NCBI GenBank assembly: GCA_021229015.1 | Contig: CM037781.1 | Location: 42,108,152 to 42,172,151 of the forward strand | Length of the DNA: 64,000 nucleotides | Source of the DNA: Solen grandis | Lineage: Eukaryota; Mollusca; Bivalvia; Adapedonta; Solenidae | Direction: 5' to 3' | Shown here: piece by piece, positions 26,595 through 36,938 of the stretch | How positions within the stretch are numbered: the first letter of the stretch is position 1 | How the letters are laid out: every line of letters starts with the position of its first letter | Notes under the pieces: model-generated | What the model saw: only the letters and a program-made list of their open reading frames with translations | The model's database searches: none | Told to the model about the DNA's origin: nothing | Program-made: the position numbers and the translations under genes

Positions 26595-26752
26595 GGTAAA
26601 GTCCCTTGTAATGGTTCCGCTACATTTCGGACCCCATGGCCTTTCACAGAGACAACCAAGGTTTCCTAATGTTTCATTAGGGTTCATTGGTTATTTTGGT
26701 GGAGGTTAAGTGGTCCAATACGTAGCAGAACCATTACAGGAACTTTGCCTTA
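26595..26752. mobile_element. fold-back MITE
   Basis: The whole unit is close to self-complementary. The left arm (ggtaaagtcccttgtaatgg and onward, then ggttccgctacatttcggacc) pairs with the right arm (ggtccaatacgtagcagaac, then cattacaggaactttgcc). The centre folds as well (cctaatg...cattagg). Arms of 45 bases or more and a total near 158 bases are typical of a miniature inverted-repeat element. Flanking duplications are not clear. Confidence 0.6.
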
Positions 26753-26802
26753 AAAGAAGGTTGTTTCTTGAGCTTCAACATATTCTTAAACCAACACCAC
26801 AC

Positions 26803-27085
26803 GGTAGTTACCTCCCCTTACAGTTGTAGATAAACATTGTCACCACAAGTAAAAATTAACAGAATTTAGCTAATTTTTCTTTTTTCCAAAAAAATTAAAA
26901 AATTACTGCTAGTGTCATATCCCTAAGTATGTTTTCTTAAATAAACATCAAATATCGCCTCGTGGTAAAAACTAAATCATTTATTTTAAAAATATTTTTG
27001 TTGTGACAGCAGACGGAGACGCCATTTTGTAAGATTACCATCATCACGTGATATTTTTTTGCTTGCAAGGGAGATCACTGTGTGG
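26803..27085. mobile_element. possible short TIR element
   Basis: The left end (agttacctcccctt, about 26809-26822) and the right end (caagggagatcact, about 27066-27079) are imperfect inverted repeats of a type (agggagataact) that I associate with molluscan dispersed repeats. The roughly 280 bases between are AT-rich with no frame. No target duplication was found, so the call is tentative. Confidence 0.35.
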
Positions 27086-27104
27086 AGTTTGACTCTGAAA
27101 CAGT

Positions 27105-27398
27105 ATGAATTACGTCATCATCACTTTGAAAGCGGGTAGCACAAATGTGGGATTTCAGTTAAACTCAGACGGTACAAGACTCGGTGAGTAAAAGAAATTG
27201 GGTATCAATTCAAAGGCACATCCTTGAGCTTTTGTCGCTACCACTTGTGCTATGTGGACTGAGGCATTGCTTTGCCTGATTAAAGCTCTTTTCTTCTTGT
27301 AGTTTTGATTGCTTCTTTCAGCTGTCGCGATGTATAATAGGCCAGTTAATATTATGACCCTTATTCAATCAGGATTATTCTTTTACAGTCTCATTTAA
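27105..27398 (+). CDS. candidate two-exon small ORF, unknown product
   Basis: An ATG at 27105 opens 26 codons ending at a strong donor (gactcg|gtgagt, last base 27183, phase 1). After a 138-base interval with two pyrimidine tracts, the acceptor cttctttcag (27312-27321) opens a phase-compatible frame to TAA at 27396-27398, giving about 50 residues. A caaaatggcg sequence (YY1-like, minus strand, about 27023-27032) lies about 75 bases upstream. Against it: the upstream region may be a TIR element, there is no nearby polyadenylation signal, parts of the region (gtagcacaaatg / acttgtgctat) are weakly self-complementary, and no family is recognised. Confidence 0.2.
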
Positions 27399-27496
27399 CA
27401 GAAGCCATCACATTATCAACAGATGCAACTCGCTTGAATTGAAGAATTTGATTTGGTCAGCCAAATTGATGTGAAGCCCGGGGACATGCAACAACC

Positions 27497-27540
27497 CCCC
27501 CCCCCCCCACACACACACACACACATACACACTCTCTCTG
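27497..27540. repeat. C-run and (CA)n(CT)n microsatellite
   Basis: About 14 C are followed by CA dinucleotides and a short CT run. The minus-strand frame at 27408-27590 derives from it. Confidence 0.85.
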
Positions 27541-27689
27541 AAAAAACACAGGGTGGGCGTATGTGCGTTTTCCGGCATATCTTGGACCAAACATTTAATG
27601 ATATTGCACGCTTTTAAACATTACCGGGATTTTTTTTCCTCGAAATATTGCTGCTTATGAGCTTATAGTTCTGTTGATTGTTTCTTTGT

Positions 27690-27951
27690 TTATTATGGTC
27701 TAACGTCCCGCCGACAGTTTTTCAGTCGTTTGGAGATTATGTCTACTTGGGACAGACTGATATAGTGCTGCCACACTGCAGTATCACGTCGTAGACATGT
27801 GGCATGACACCACACCCAGTCACTTTAACCTTACACTGGTTCTACCAGTCCTGGAAATATCATTTCATGATCTTGGTATGTCGCGGCCGGGGATCGGACC
27901 CAGGACTTCCCAATACCGGGGAACGCTCTTAACTACACAGCCACTGGGACC
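27690..27951 (-). mobile_element. tRNA-derived SINE, second family
   Basis: On the minus strand the tRNA-like head starts near 27951 (ggtcccagtggctgtgtagt), has a B-box ggtccgatccccgg and continues ccgcgacataccaag. The body includes the 'tgatactgcagtgtggcagc' motif and ends near gggacgttagacca. Head and body match the plus-strand copy at 36162-36429. The element is about 262 bases and close to full length. Confidence 0.75.
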
Positions 27952-28084
27952 GTTGCGATAATTTTTAATGAAATGATATTTTCCTAATATGGTAGCGTGA
28001 ATATGTTGGTCTTAACATAGCAATCCATATTTAATTCAAATAAGGTGCTTTTCAGTAATACATTTATACGTAGAAATCACAGGT

Positions 28085-30475
28085 AAGTGGGGCTAAGTAC
28101 ATTTCTGGAATAAAATCTGGCTGGTAGTTTTGAAGGAGATGATTTTTATAGTTGTCATTTTTAGCTCACCTGAGCACGTGTTCTCAGGATGAGCTTTTAG
28201 GATCGATGAATGTCCGTCGTCCGTCCGTCCGTCCGTCCGTCGTCCACAATTGTTCGTTTGCACTCTAGCATCTTCATTTTATAAGCAATTATCTTCAAAC
28301 TTTAAAACAATGTTAATAACCATAAAATCTCGGCCAAGATCGATTATGGCTGATATCGGAACATTAGGTCAGGAGTTATGCCCCTTTTAAAATTCAAAAA
28401 AGCCAGATTTCACATTGTTTGCACTCTAGTATCTTCATTTCATGAGCTATTATCTTCAAACTTGATAACAATGTTTATAACCATACAATCTCGGCCAAGT
28501 TCGATTATGGCTGATATCGTATCATTAGGGCAGGAGTTATGCCCTTTTTAAAATTCAAAAAAGCCAGATTTAAAATTGTTTGCACTCTAGCATCTTCATT
28601 TCTTTAGCAATTGCATTCAAACTTGATGACATTGTTTATAACCAAAAAATCTCAGCCAAGTTCGATTTTGGTCAGGAGTTACACCCCTTATATTATTTAA
28701 AAAAGTCAGATTGCACTTTGTTTGCACTCTAGCATCTTTATTTTTTAGGTCATTGTCTTTAAATTTTATAACAATGTTTATAACCATCAAATTTTGGCTA
28801 AGTTGGATTATGGCTGAAATTGGTCAGGAGTTACGCCCCTTTTAAAATTGAAAAAAGCCAGATTTCACTTTGTTTGCCCTCTAGTTTAAAATCATCTGAA
28901 ACCACAAGGCCTAGAGCTTAGATATTTTGTGTGTAGCATTGTCTAGTAGACCTGTATAGTGTTCAAATCATGTACCCAGCATCAAAGGCCCCGCACCAGT
29001 GGTCACATGGTTTTATATAGACTTTCATTGGAAAAACTTTAAAAAATTCTTGTTGTCAGAAACTGCATGGCCTAGAGCTTAGATATTTGGTTTGTTGCAT
29101 TGTCTGGTGGATCACTACCAAGCTTGTTTAAATCATGACCCTGGGGTCTAAATTGACCCTGCCCCAGGGGTCACTTGGGTTTTATATAGATTTACATAGG
29201 AAAAAAATTCCATAAATCTTCTTGTCTGAGACCACAAGGTCTGGGGTTTAGATATTTGGTGTGTAACTTGACTCAGGCTGAGCCATTGTGACCAACTTTT
29301 TTCTGTCGTGTGACATGCCTCATCTATCATCAGTCATCAACAATAGCTTGTGAACACTCTAGAGGCCACAGTTTTGGCCCAATCTTCATGAAAGTTAGTC
29401 AGGATGTTTGCCTACATGATATCTTGGATGAGTTTTAACTTGGGTCATATGGGGTAAAAATCTAGGTCATCAGCTCAAACCTTAGAAAAACATTGTAAAC
29501 ACGCTAGAGGCCACATTTTTGGCCCAATCTTCATGAAACTTGGTCAGGATATTTGTCTTCATGATATATGTACTTTAGATGCCACATTTTTTGATAATCA
29601 TGCCTAACACAGCAATCTTACTCAGGTGAGCGACACAGGGCCATCTCGGCCCTCTTGTTTTTCTTTCCGTTGCCATGGCAACCAGAAATCTACATGGATC
29701 GAGTTATTTTAGCAACTTTTGTGAGGGTTCATTATAGGCTCTTCCCTGCAAAATTAAATCAAATTAAATCAAATTCTGTCCAGCGGTTTCAGAGGAGCTG
29801 TTTAAATTTTTTACTATATACACTAAAGGCAAATTAGCCCCGCCCCTGGTGGCCATGTCTTTTCACGGATCAAAATAATTTTAGCAATCTTGGTAGAGGG
29901 TTACGCAAGGAACATCTGTACTAGAACATTTTGAAATATGTCCACTAGTTTTGAAGGAGATGATTTTTAAAATTTTCATTTTTTTTCTTTCCGTTGCCAT
30001 GGCAACCAGAGTTCTACATGGATCAAGTTTATTTTAGCAACTTTTATGAAGGTTTACCAAAAGATCATCCCTGCCAAGTTTAATCAAATTCTATCCAGCG
30101 GTTTCAGAGGAGATGATGTTAAAAATTTTCATTATATACATATGACAAACTAGCCCCGCCCCTGGCGGCCATGTTTTTTTCACGGATCGGAATAACTTTA
30201 GCAATCTTGGTAGAGGGTTATCCAAGTTTTCATATTTTTTGTTTTTCCGTCGCCATGGCAACCAGAGTTCTACATGTATCAAGTTTATTTTATCAACTTT
30301 TCACCAAAGGATCATCTCGGCCAAGTTTAATCAAATTCTGTCCAACGGTTTCAGAGAAGATGTTGTTTAAAGCAATTTGTTAACGACGGACGACGCACGG
30401 CACACGACGACGAACGCCGGAGGCAGGGTGATCACAAAAGATCACCTTGAGCACATAGTGCTCATGTGAGCTAAA
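28085..30475 (-). mobile_element. dispersed repeat, minus orientation, interrupted
   Basis: Read on the minus strand, the element starts at about 30475 with ttagctcacatgagcac, then a Cg-rich gtcgtcgtccg stretch. It then holds three diverged units, each with ccrttgccatggcaacc, a 'tcaaattctgtccagcggtt' segment and agccccgcccctgg. Its continuation reappears left of the inner element: 28112-28162 (tagttttgaaggagatgatt) is a near copy of 29947-29995. The element was therefore split by the insertion at 28163-29658. Frames at 29655-29837, 30091-30282 and 30171-30383 are chance frames inside it. Confidence 0.6.
28163..29658 (+). mobile_element. dispersed repeat, plus orientation, Helitron-like ends
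   Basis: The element starts tagctcacctgagcac followed by a (ccgt)n tract (about 28209-28240). It then has three blocks of diverged tandem units: 140-160-base units starting gtttgcactctagcatcttc (near 28255, 28418, 28580, 28720), roughly 170-base units with 'ccacaaggcctagagcttag', and units with ggccacagttttggcccaat. It ends ctcaggtgagcgacacaggg, where gggccatctcggccc can form a short hairpin followed by tcttgtttt. A 3' hairpin followed by a CT-rich end recalls Helitron or Helentron termini, but no Rep/helicase is present and the class is not proven. Confidence 0.6.
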
Positions 30476-31246
30476 AATCCGTGGAGGCCGGGCTTGAAAA
30501 CATAATGACCCCTAAATGAAATAATTTTAAAGAAAACAAGAAAAAGGGATATTCGGCGTAGCTAAATAAATGTCAATTGAAACATATAAAACAGATAAAA
30601 ACTATTATAAAGTTAGAAACTTTAGCAAAATGTTCACAAAAACCAAGATAATTGGGGGGGGGGGGGGGGGGACTGTAAAGACTATATATAACAAAACGGA
30701 TTTAATTTACAAACTAAAAAAAAAAAAATCTACCAACCTTCATTAAATATTTTACACATGCTGATTCTTTTTAAAGTATAGACAATTCGTATGTAACCAA
30801 GCGAAACCAAAAGGTCATAAATCACGTATATCCGATCATTGATTCCAGATCTAAACAAGAAACTGAACTGCACAACTCCTTCGCAGTAGTTACATCCCCT
30901 GAGGACCGTGTCCACTTTTACAAATAAGGGGAAATTGTCGTCTAAAAATAGACATACGTCTGCTTCTTATTTAGTTGTTTTAAATCGTATTGCTAAAACA
31001 GCATCCATAAATTGATAAGAAAGTGTTAAATTTTCATTACCTTGTTACCTTTCATATTTAAACTGAAAAGGAAACTTGTTATATCAAGTAGAAAGATATA
31101 TACAACCTGAAACTCCCACTTTAATTTTGGAATATCTTACATATCCTTGAAATAGATTTTACAAGTCAGTGATAGCATTGCATTTACTCTGGCTTCATAC
31201 CAACATTTAATTGGTTTAAGAAGTAGGTCAAAATCAATCGTATACA

Positions 31247-33609
31247 ATCAACAAAATATCCCACCTCTATTTAATGATGAAACAAATAGATTATCTGAAA
31301 ATGATACTGAAAAGGCTAATATTCTAAATTCTTATTTTGAGAAGCAAAACTCATTAAATGACGAGGGTAAAAATGTTCCAAACGTATCTGTTCCTAACCA
31401 TTATATTGATTCTATTCTATTAACTCGGTCTGAAGTAGCTGATGTTCTAAAATCGTTACCAGTTGGAAAGGCTTCTGGTCCTGATGGTGTTAGTAATAAA
31501 ATGTTACGTGAAGCATCAGTCGAGCTTTCTGGTCCCTTATGTAAACTTTTCAATAAATCTCTATCATGTTCTACGGTACCAGATTGCTGGAAAGATGCAC
31601 ATGTAACGGCTATTTTTAAAAAGGTGATAAATCTAAACCAAATAATTATAGACCTATCTCACTTTTAAACACAATTGAAAAGGTGTTCGAACGTCTTATT
31701 TTTAAACATTTATTTAATTATCTTCGTGATATAAGATTTTTGTCTAGTTCGCAGTCAGGTTTTGTTCCAGGGGATTCAACAGTTAATCAATTGGTCTATA
31801 TGTATGACACATTCTGCAAGGCTTTGGATCATGGCCTAGAAGTTCGTACTGTGTTTTATGATATAAGCAAGGCCTTTGACAAGGTTTGGCATAGAGGCCT
31901 TCTCCAGAAACTCAGGAGTGCTGGTATATTGGGACCTTTGCTTTCCTGATTTGAAAACTATTTATCTAACCGTAAGCAGCGTGTTGTGGTTCCTGGAGCT
32001 AAATCTGACTGGGCTTATACAAATGGGGGAGTACCGCAAGGGTCAATACTAGGTCCTCTTCTTTTTTTTATTTATATAATTGATATAAGCACAAATATTG
32101 ATAGCAATATACGATTGTTTGCTGATGACACTAGTTTATATGTGATTGTACAAAACCCACAGGTTGCGTTATATAATTTAATAACTGACATTAATAGAAT
32201 ATCTGAGTGGGCAAACACATGGCTCGTTAACTTCAATCCTGCTAAATCAGAAACTCTTCTCATCACTCGAAAACTAAATAAAACGGTTCATGATCCTTTA
32301 TACACGTGTAATCAATCTATAACAGAAGTAAAGTTACATAAACACCTAGGTATTCATCTCTCTACGACTGTTCTTGGAATGACCACATTGACAACATTAC
32401 ATGTAAAGCATGGAAACGAATCCACATAATGAGGAATCAGGAATCTTAAATTTGACTTAGATAGACGTTCTCTTGAAACTATTTATATTTCTTTCGTTCG
32501 TTCTATTTTAGAATATGCGGACATAGTTTGGGATAATTGTAATAAACATGATAAAGAACGATTAGAAAAAGTCCAACATGAAGCAGCGAGAATTGTTTCT
32601 AGTGTCAGTAGTAAACTTGTTCCAGTTCCAATTAATGATTTGTACAATGAAGTTAAATGGGAATCCGTAGAAACTAGATCTAAACATAAATTAATAATGC
32701 TTTACAAAATGATAAACAATCTAACACCCGAGTATTTATCAAGTAAAATTCCACTTACCATAGGTCAAAATACTTCTTATGCTTTACGAAATTCTAATGA
32801 TTTACAAACTATTCGTTCAAGAACAACTATATATCATAATTCTTTTCTACCATCATCTATTAGAGATTGGAATAACTTGCCACCTGAAATTCAAAACGCT
32901 GACTCTGTAAAATCGTTCAAATATTTATTAAATAAAAATGTAGGTAAACTACCACTTTATATCTATCATGGTAATAGATATTCCCAAATGTTACATACTC
33001 GCATTCAAACAAACTGTAGTGGCCTTAATTATCATTTATTTCTTCGGAACGTTGCAGATTCTCCTTTATGCGCATGTGGAATGATTGAAACATCATTCCA
33101 TTTTCTTTTAGAATGCCCACGTTATATCTTTTGTAGAAACTCAATGTTAAATGATCTACCCGTAAACACTCCCTTTGAAACACTTTTATATGCAAATCCA
33201 AGTATGTCAACACAATAAAAACATATCGATATTTGATTCTGTTCAAAAGTTTATTATCAATAGTAAACGTTTTCATTCCTAGCAATGAATTGCTGTGAGT
33301 GCTTTTTTTTTTTTTTTTTTTTTTTTTTACGTATATATTGATCTTAAATCTAACCCCCCCCCCCCCCGTTTCTCTCTCTCTCTCTCTCTAAAATATATTA
33401 TGATGATTAATGTTTTTATGATACATTCAAATTGTGAAAAAAATGATAATTTATAGTATCCACCGACAAATGTAATTAACAATAATATGGAGAACACTTT
33501 TATAAGCCTTGGCCTTCCAGTTTTAATCCAATTCTCAACATGTATACGTTATTGTCACGTATTGTATTTACTTACTGCTTTGGAGAAATAAATATGTTTA
33601 AACTAAACT
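31247..33609 (+). pseudogene. 5'-truncated LINE with reverse transcriptase remnant
   Basis: This non-LTR retrotransposon of the CR1/Jockey group lacks its endonuclease part. In order: an upstream RT region with the LPxGKASGPDG-type motif (from about 31258); a one-base loss in an A/G run near 31620; RT palm motifs with SQSGF, FYDISKAFDKVWH and then an in-frame TGA at 31947-31949 where a Trp is expected; GVPQGSILGPLLF and the catalytic FADDT (near 32119-32133); shifts near 32365 and 32435; a C-terminal region with RDWNNLPPEI and a Cys-rich CACG...HFLLECPRY knuckle; and a last shift near 33211 before a stop at 33280. The 3' UTR has T, C and CT runs and ends in a tgtttaaactaaa-type tail. An 11-base target duplication (aatcgtataca) sits at 31236-31246 and 33610-33620. 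It is inactive. Confidence 0.88.
33303..33389. repeat. T-run, C-run and (CT)n in LINE 3' UTR
   Basis: A run of more than 20 T is followed by a short unique stretch, about 14 C and CT dinucleotides. These runs lie between the last coding remnant and the tail of the LINE. Confidence 0.85.
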
Positions 33610-33632
33610 AATCGTATACAGCTACGCCGAAA

Positions 33633-34487
33633 AAAGGGGTTGGGGGAGTGTAATATTGAAAATAGGTCGCAGAAAATATCGTAATTCTAACAAAATACAA
33701 ATCGAAACGTATCGAAAATTATTTACATATTTTTTCTTTTCTACCTGTTGCTTATTTAAGAACACGTACAAGGATAAAACATATGAACGTGTATATTTAT
33801 ATATACAGTGTATGATAAATTATAGCTTTATTGTTAACACAAACTTGCAGCAATCTTCAGTAAGAGTCGTTTCAATTATTTCTTATTACATCTTGATAAC
33901 ATGTTGCTCAGTTTTAGCTGATTGCATTATTCCAACATGGCCCTATGAAGTTGAATTAAGCTAGATCTACACAATCGAGAGAATTAATTGACTATATCAA
34001 TGATGACAGCCTTAAATTAACAAGAAAAAAATATTAACTTTTCTTGGGATAAAATACAAGATTGTGAGAATTATTCTTTGGTGTTTCTTAATCATAAAAA
34101 AGCACAGGGAAGAAACGAATATTGACGTAATTACGACATGACACATAAGTCTATATAGGCTTGGCACTTAAATTGAATTATGCTAATGATTCGGCAACTA
34201 AGCCATCTGCTATGTTTCTTATTAAGAAATTCTAAATTGAGGTTGTATCAAGCAGACTTTTTTTTAAACAGGTTAGTTTTCAATTTATTCCATTGTTGTT
34301 TAGAATATTCAAATGGTATAATTCAGAGCATTTTTGTCTAGACAAGTTGAACAGAGGTACTTTTCTGACTTTGGATCAAATGGTTGTGAATTCACATTTT
34401 AGGAAACTCCCAACTAGAACTTTTTCTTTAGGTTTCATGGAATGGTAATATTTAATAGTCAATGCGAAACTTGTTCTATGAACTTAA
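33633..34487. other. non-coding AT-rich stretch
   Basis: Nothing recognisable. The 102-codon frame at 33656-33964 is AT-rich and has no motif. Confidence 0.55.
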
Positions 34488-34491
34488 TTAA

Positions 34492-34728
34492 CCCTTTCCC
34501 TCATATAGACTCATTTTGACGCACTCAATAGGTACCACATAAAGCCTGATCTGCAGAAAACCACAGTTAAACCTTACCAAATTTAATTACAAAATCCTCA
34601 TTTCCAGACCACTGAGGAGCAGCGAACAGCATAAAACCTGATCAGCCTGCGAGTTACTCGCAGGCGACTGATCTGGTTTTATGTTGTTCGCATAGGTCTT
34701 TTCATGGTGTCCTCTATGAGGGAAAGGG
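34492..34728 (-). mobile_element. TTAA-flanked MITE, copy 2
   Basis: The unit is flanked by TTAA at 34488-34491 and 34729-34732, with CCCTTTCCCTCAT and ATGAGGGAAAGGG ends. Its interior is in the opposite orientation to copy 1 (the hairpin region near 34640-34690). Length is 237 bases. The right flank up to 34863 is the reverse complement of the left flank of copy 3. Confidence 0.8.
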
Positions 34729-34863
34729 TTAAATAGATTATATCAGACATAGAAGTCGCCTTAAGTTTGTGAAGTACTTACTTTTGTCAAATATATAGAA
34801 CATTTTTGTATGGGAAAAAAGAAAAATAATGGTGTTCGATCAAAATATATCGCTGCTTTTGAA

Positions 34864-36150
34864 ATCCACATATCTTGTATTATGTTATCGTCAGCACCAT
34901 GCTTCAACTACTATTAGAAAAATAATAGGAATATCAACAGATATATCAACACCATAAAAATCAACAATTCTGGTATTAATAATAATAACAACAATATTTC
35001 ACGAATAACGTTCCGTCTTTATTTTTATTGGTCTGTGCTGGATTTCATTGGGTTCATAATATAGACCATTTCACTATGAAATGAGACGTAAACTTAAGTC
35101 TCCCGTAATACCTAATCTACATACTGGTGGAAAATTGAAATTATTCTCTGTGTATAACACTATTAACTGTAAAATATCAACGATAACTTGTTAGATCAAT
35201 GTTGGATTGCAGAAATAAGAAATATACTTGTGTTTTTTGTAGTGTTTATTCGTTCTATTTTATCATTTTTCGTTATTCTAAAGTGGAAGAGAGCACTTAT
35301 ACAAATTTAACCGAACAGTTTCATTGGTTGCATCTAGGAACGAATGTCAAGTTTGAGATGTCGCAAACCCAGGCAAAAAACAACGAGCAATTCCCGAACA
35401 CCTCATCATTATGTTGGTGTAACATTTCACACATTTTGTTTGTGGGAAATAAACATACATTTGATATTTTCCCCCAGTCACTGATTGGTTGATTTAAATG
35501 AGCGAATTATACCGGATATTATCCTCTGGCGAAATGGTCTTTGGCCTCAAAGGTACAGCGAAATGGTGTACAACTCTGGATCCAAATATTGAACTTCAAA
35601 GTCAAAAATTATATTGAATTGTATGACCCTTCAACGTTCAATCAAAGACCTAAACCCAAAGGTAAGTAACTCATATAAGCGAGTGAAGGAAATCTCGTAT
35701 ACTCTCGTCGCCACCGCGATATTGTGAGAAAAAGCCAGTGCGCTTGTACTGAAATAGCTACTGCACAGAGTTGTGTTCCGACGCCATTCGAAAGCCTACG
35801 ATGATCATCTGCAGCATAAGGTGCACGTGAAGAACATGGTAAACTTCAGCTGACTAACTGGTATAACTGTAGATACAAAGTAAAATAACATTGACTGTTT
35901 AAATCCGAGAGTAATCAATATAAGGTCTTAATGATTGATTAAGGACTAGAAGGAAAATATTTCAAGAGGAAATAGTTCAATTAATGAAAAAAAAGATTAT
36001 CTTTGCTAATATTTTGGCTACTATTGCCTTTATGACGAAAATGTGAAAATTATGCTACAGCGTTTATGTTTGTACTGTCGCAATATTTGTTTAGATGTAT
36101 TTTTCCTCTTCATAAAGGCAATAATTTTTAGGGAGTTACTTTATTTATTT
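34864..36150. other. mostly non-coding; one exon-like patch
   Basis: A frame without ATG from about 35501 ends at a strong donor (cccaaag|gtaagt, last exon base near 35659), but no good acceptor fits its start. A GC-rich patch follows at 35705-35870. A 14-base inverted pair (attgcctttatga at 36024 and tcataaaggcaat at 36110) has a 70-base loop and is weak. No gene is called. Confidence 0.45.
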
Positions 36151-36161
36151 ACTAGTATTTA

Positions 36162-36429
36162 AATGGTTAGAGCGTCCGCTCTGGAATCGAAAAGTCGTGA
36201 GTTCGATCCCCGGCCGCGACATACCAAAGTCGTAAAAATTGAGATCCCTTGCTTGACGCTCATCATATAAAGGTATTTCCAGGGATGGTTTACCCGGTGT
36301 CAGAATAGTGTGACTAGGTGTCTACGGCGTGATGCTGCAGTGTGACAGCACTGCATCTGTTTCAAGCAGACATAGTCTCGAAATGACTCAAATACCGTCG
36401 GTGGGACGTTAGACCTAACAATCAAACAA
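36162..36429 (+). mobile_element. tRNA-derived SINE, second family, with target duplication
   Basis: An A-box-like aatggttagagcgtc is followed by a B-box gagttcgatcccc (36199-36211), ggccgcgacataccaaag, a body with cccggtgtcagaatagtgtg and an end at 'gggacgttagacctaac' plus an A/C tail. Flanks actagtattta (36151-36161) and actagcattta (36430-36440) differ at one base and fit an 11-base target duplication. This is the best reference copy for the family. Confidence 0.82.
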
Positions 36430-36642
36430 ACTAGCATTTATCTATTTTTATGGGATAATTTTCTATAACAAAACAAAAGTGCTGAAAGTCATTAAAAGTA
36501 TTCCCGCAAGTTTAGTACATGTATCTAATACAAAATTTGGTATATTTGTGGATTTTACAGCAGTATCTTTGTTATATTAAATGTATAAATTTTGTAAGAC
36601 GAAAAACTCTAAAGTTTAAGTCGAATAAAATATCTGAATATA

Positions 36643-36922
36643 GTAGTAGTAGTAGTAAAACTGAAACATATTTGAAATCGGATGCTCTTTTACATTGCCT
36701 TTCTAAATCAATACTCTGTATATCTTTTCTTCACTTTCTTGTACCTTTTCTACTTTTATTCTGTATACTATTACCTTATTTCAAACTCTTCCTTTTCCGC
36801 TAATAAAATTTTCTTCGTGGGTTTATAAATTCCATTGTATTAAATTTATACATTGTGTATTGTAATCATGTCATAATATGTAGATGTACTGAAATGGAAT
36901 GAATAAATAAATGAAAAAAAAA
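36643..36922 (+). mobile_element. 3' end of a LINE, strongly 5'-truncated
   Basis: A 280-base insertion ends in ggaatgaataaataaatg plus an A-run. A 16-base duplication, aaaatatctgaatata, lies at 36627-36642 and 36923-36938. The poly(A) end, 5' truncation and long duplication show retrotransposition by LINE machinery. A short (tag)n lies at the left junction. The 94-codon frame at 36519-36803 runs across the junction and is not a gene. Confidence 0.75.
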
Positions 36923-36938
36923 AAAATATCTGAATATA

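Larger units (their letters stand above)
30552..33632 (+). mobile_element. TIR element R, fullest copy, split by a LINE
   Basis: Perfect 12-base terminal inverted repeats are visible: ttcggcgtagct (30552-30563) and agctacgccgaa (33621-33632). Without the LINE (31247-33609) and one copy of its target duplication, the unit is about 0.7 kb. Its interior is homologous to 19970-20496 and to the minus-strand remnant near 51535-51870. A G-run at about 30654-30670 lies inside. No transposase is encoded, so it is non-autonomous. Confidence 0.6.

Noticed and set aside
35501..35659. Open stretch ending at a strong gtaagt donor
   Set aside because: No usable acceptor or start codon in frame; kept only as a note.
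36023..36125. Inverted pair attgcctttatga / tcataaaggcaat
   Set aside because: Only about 14 bases with a 70-base loop; expected by chance in this composition.
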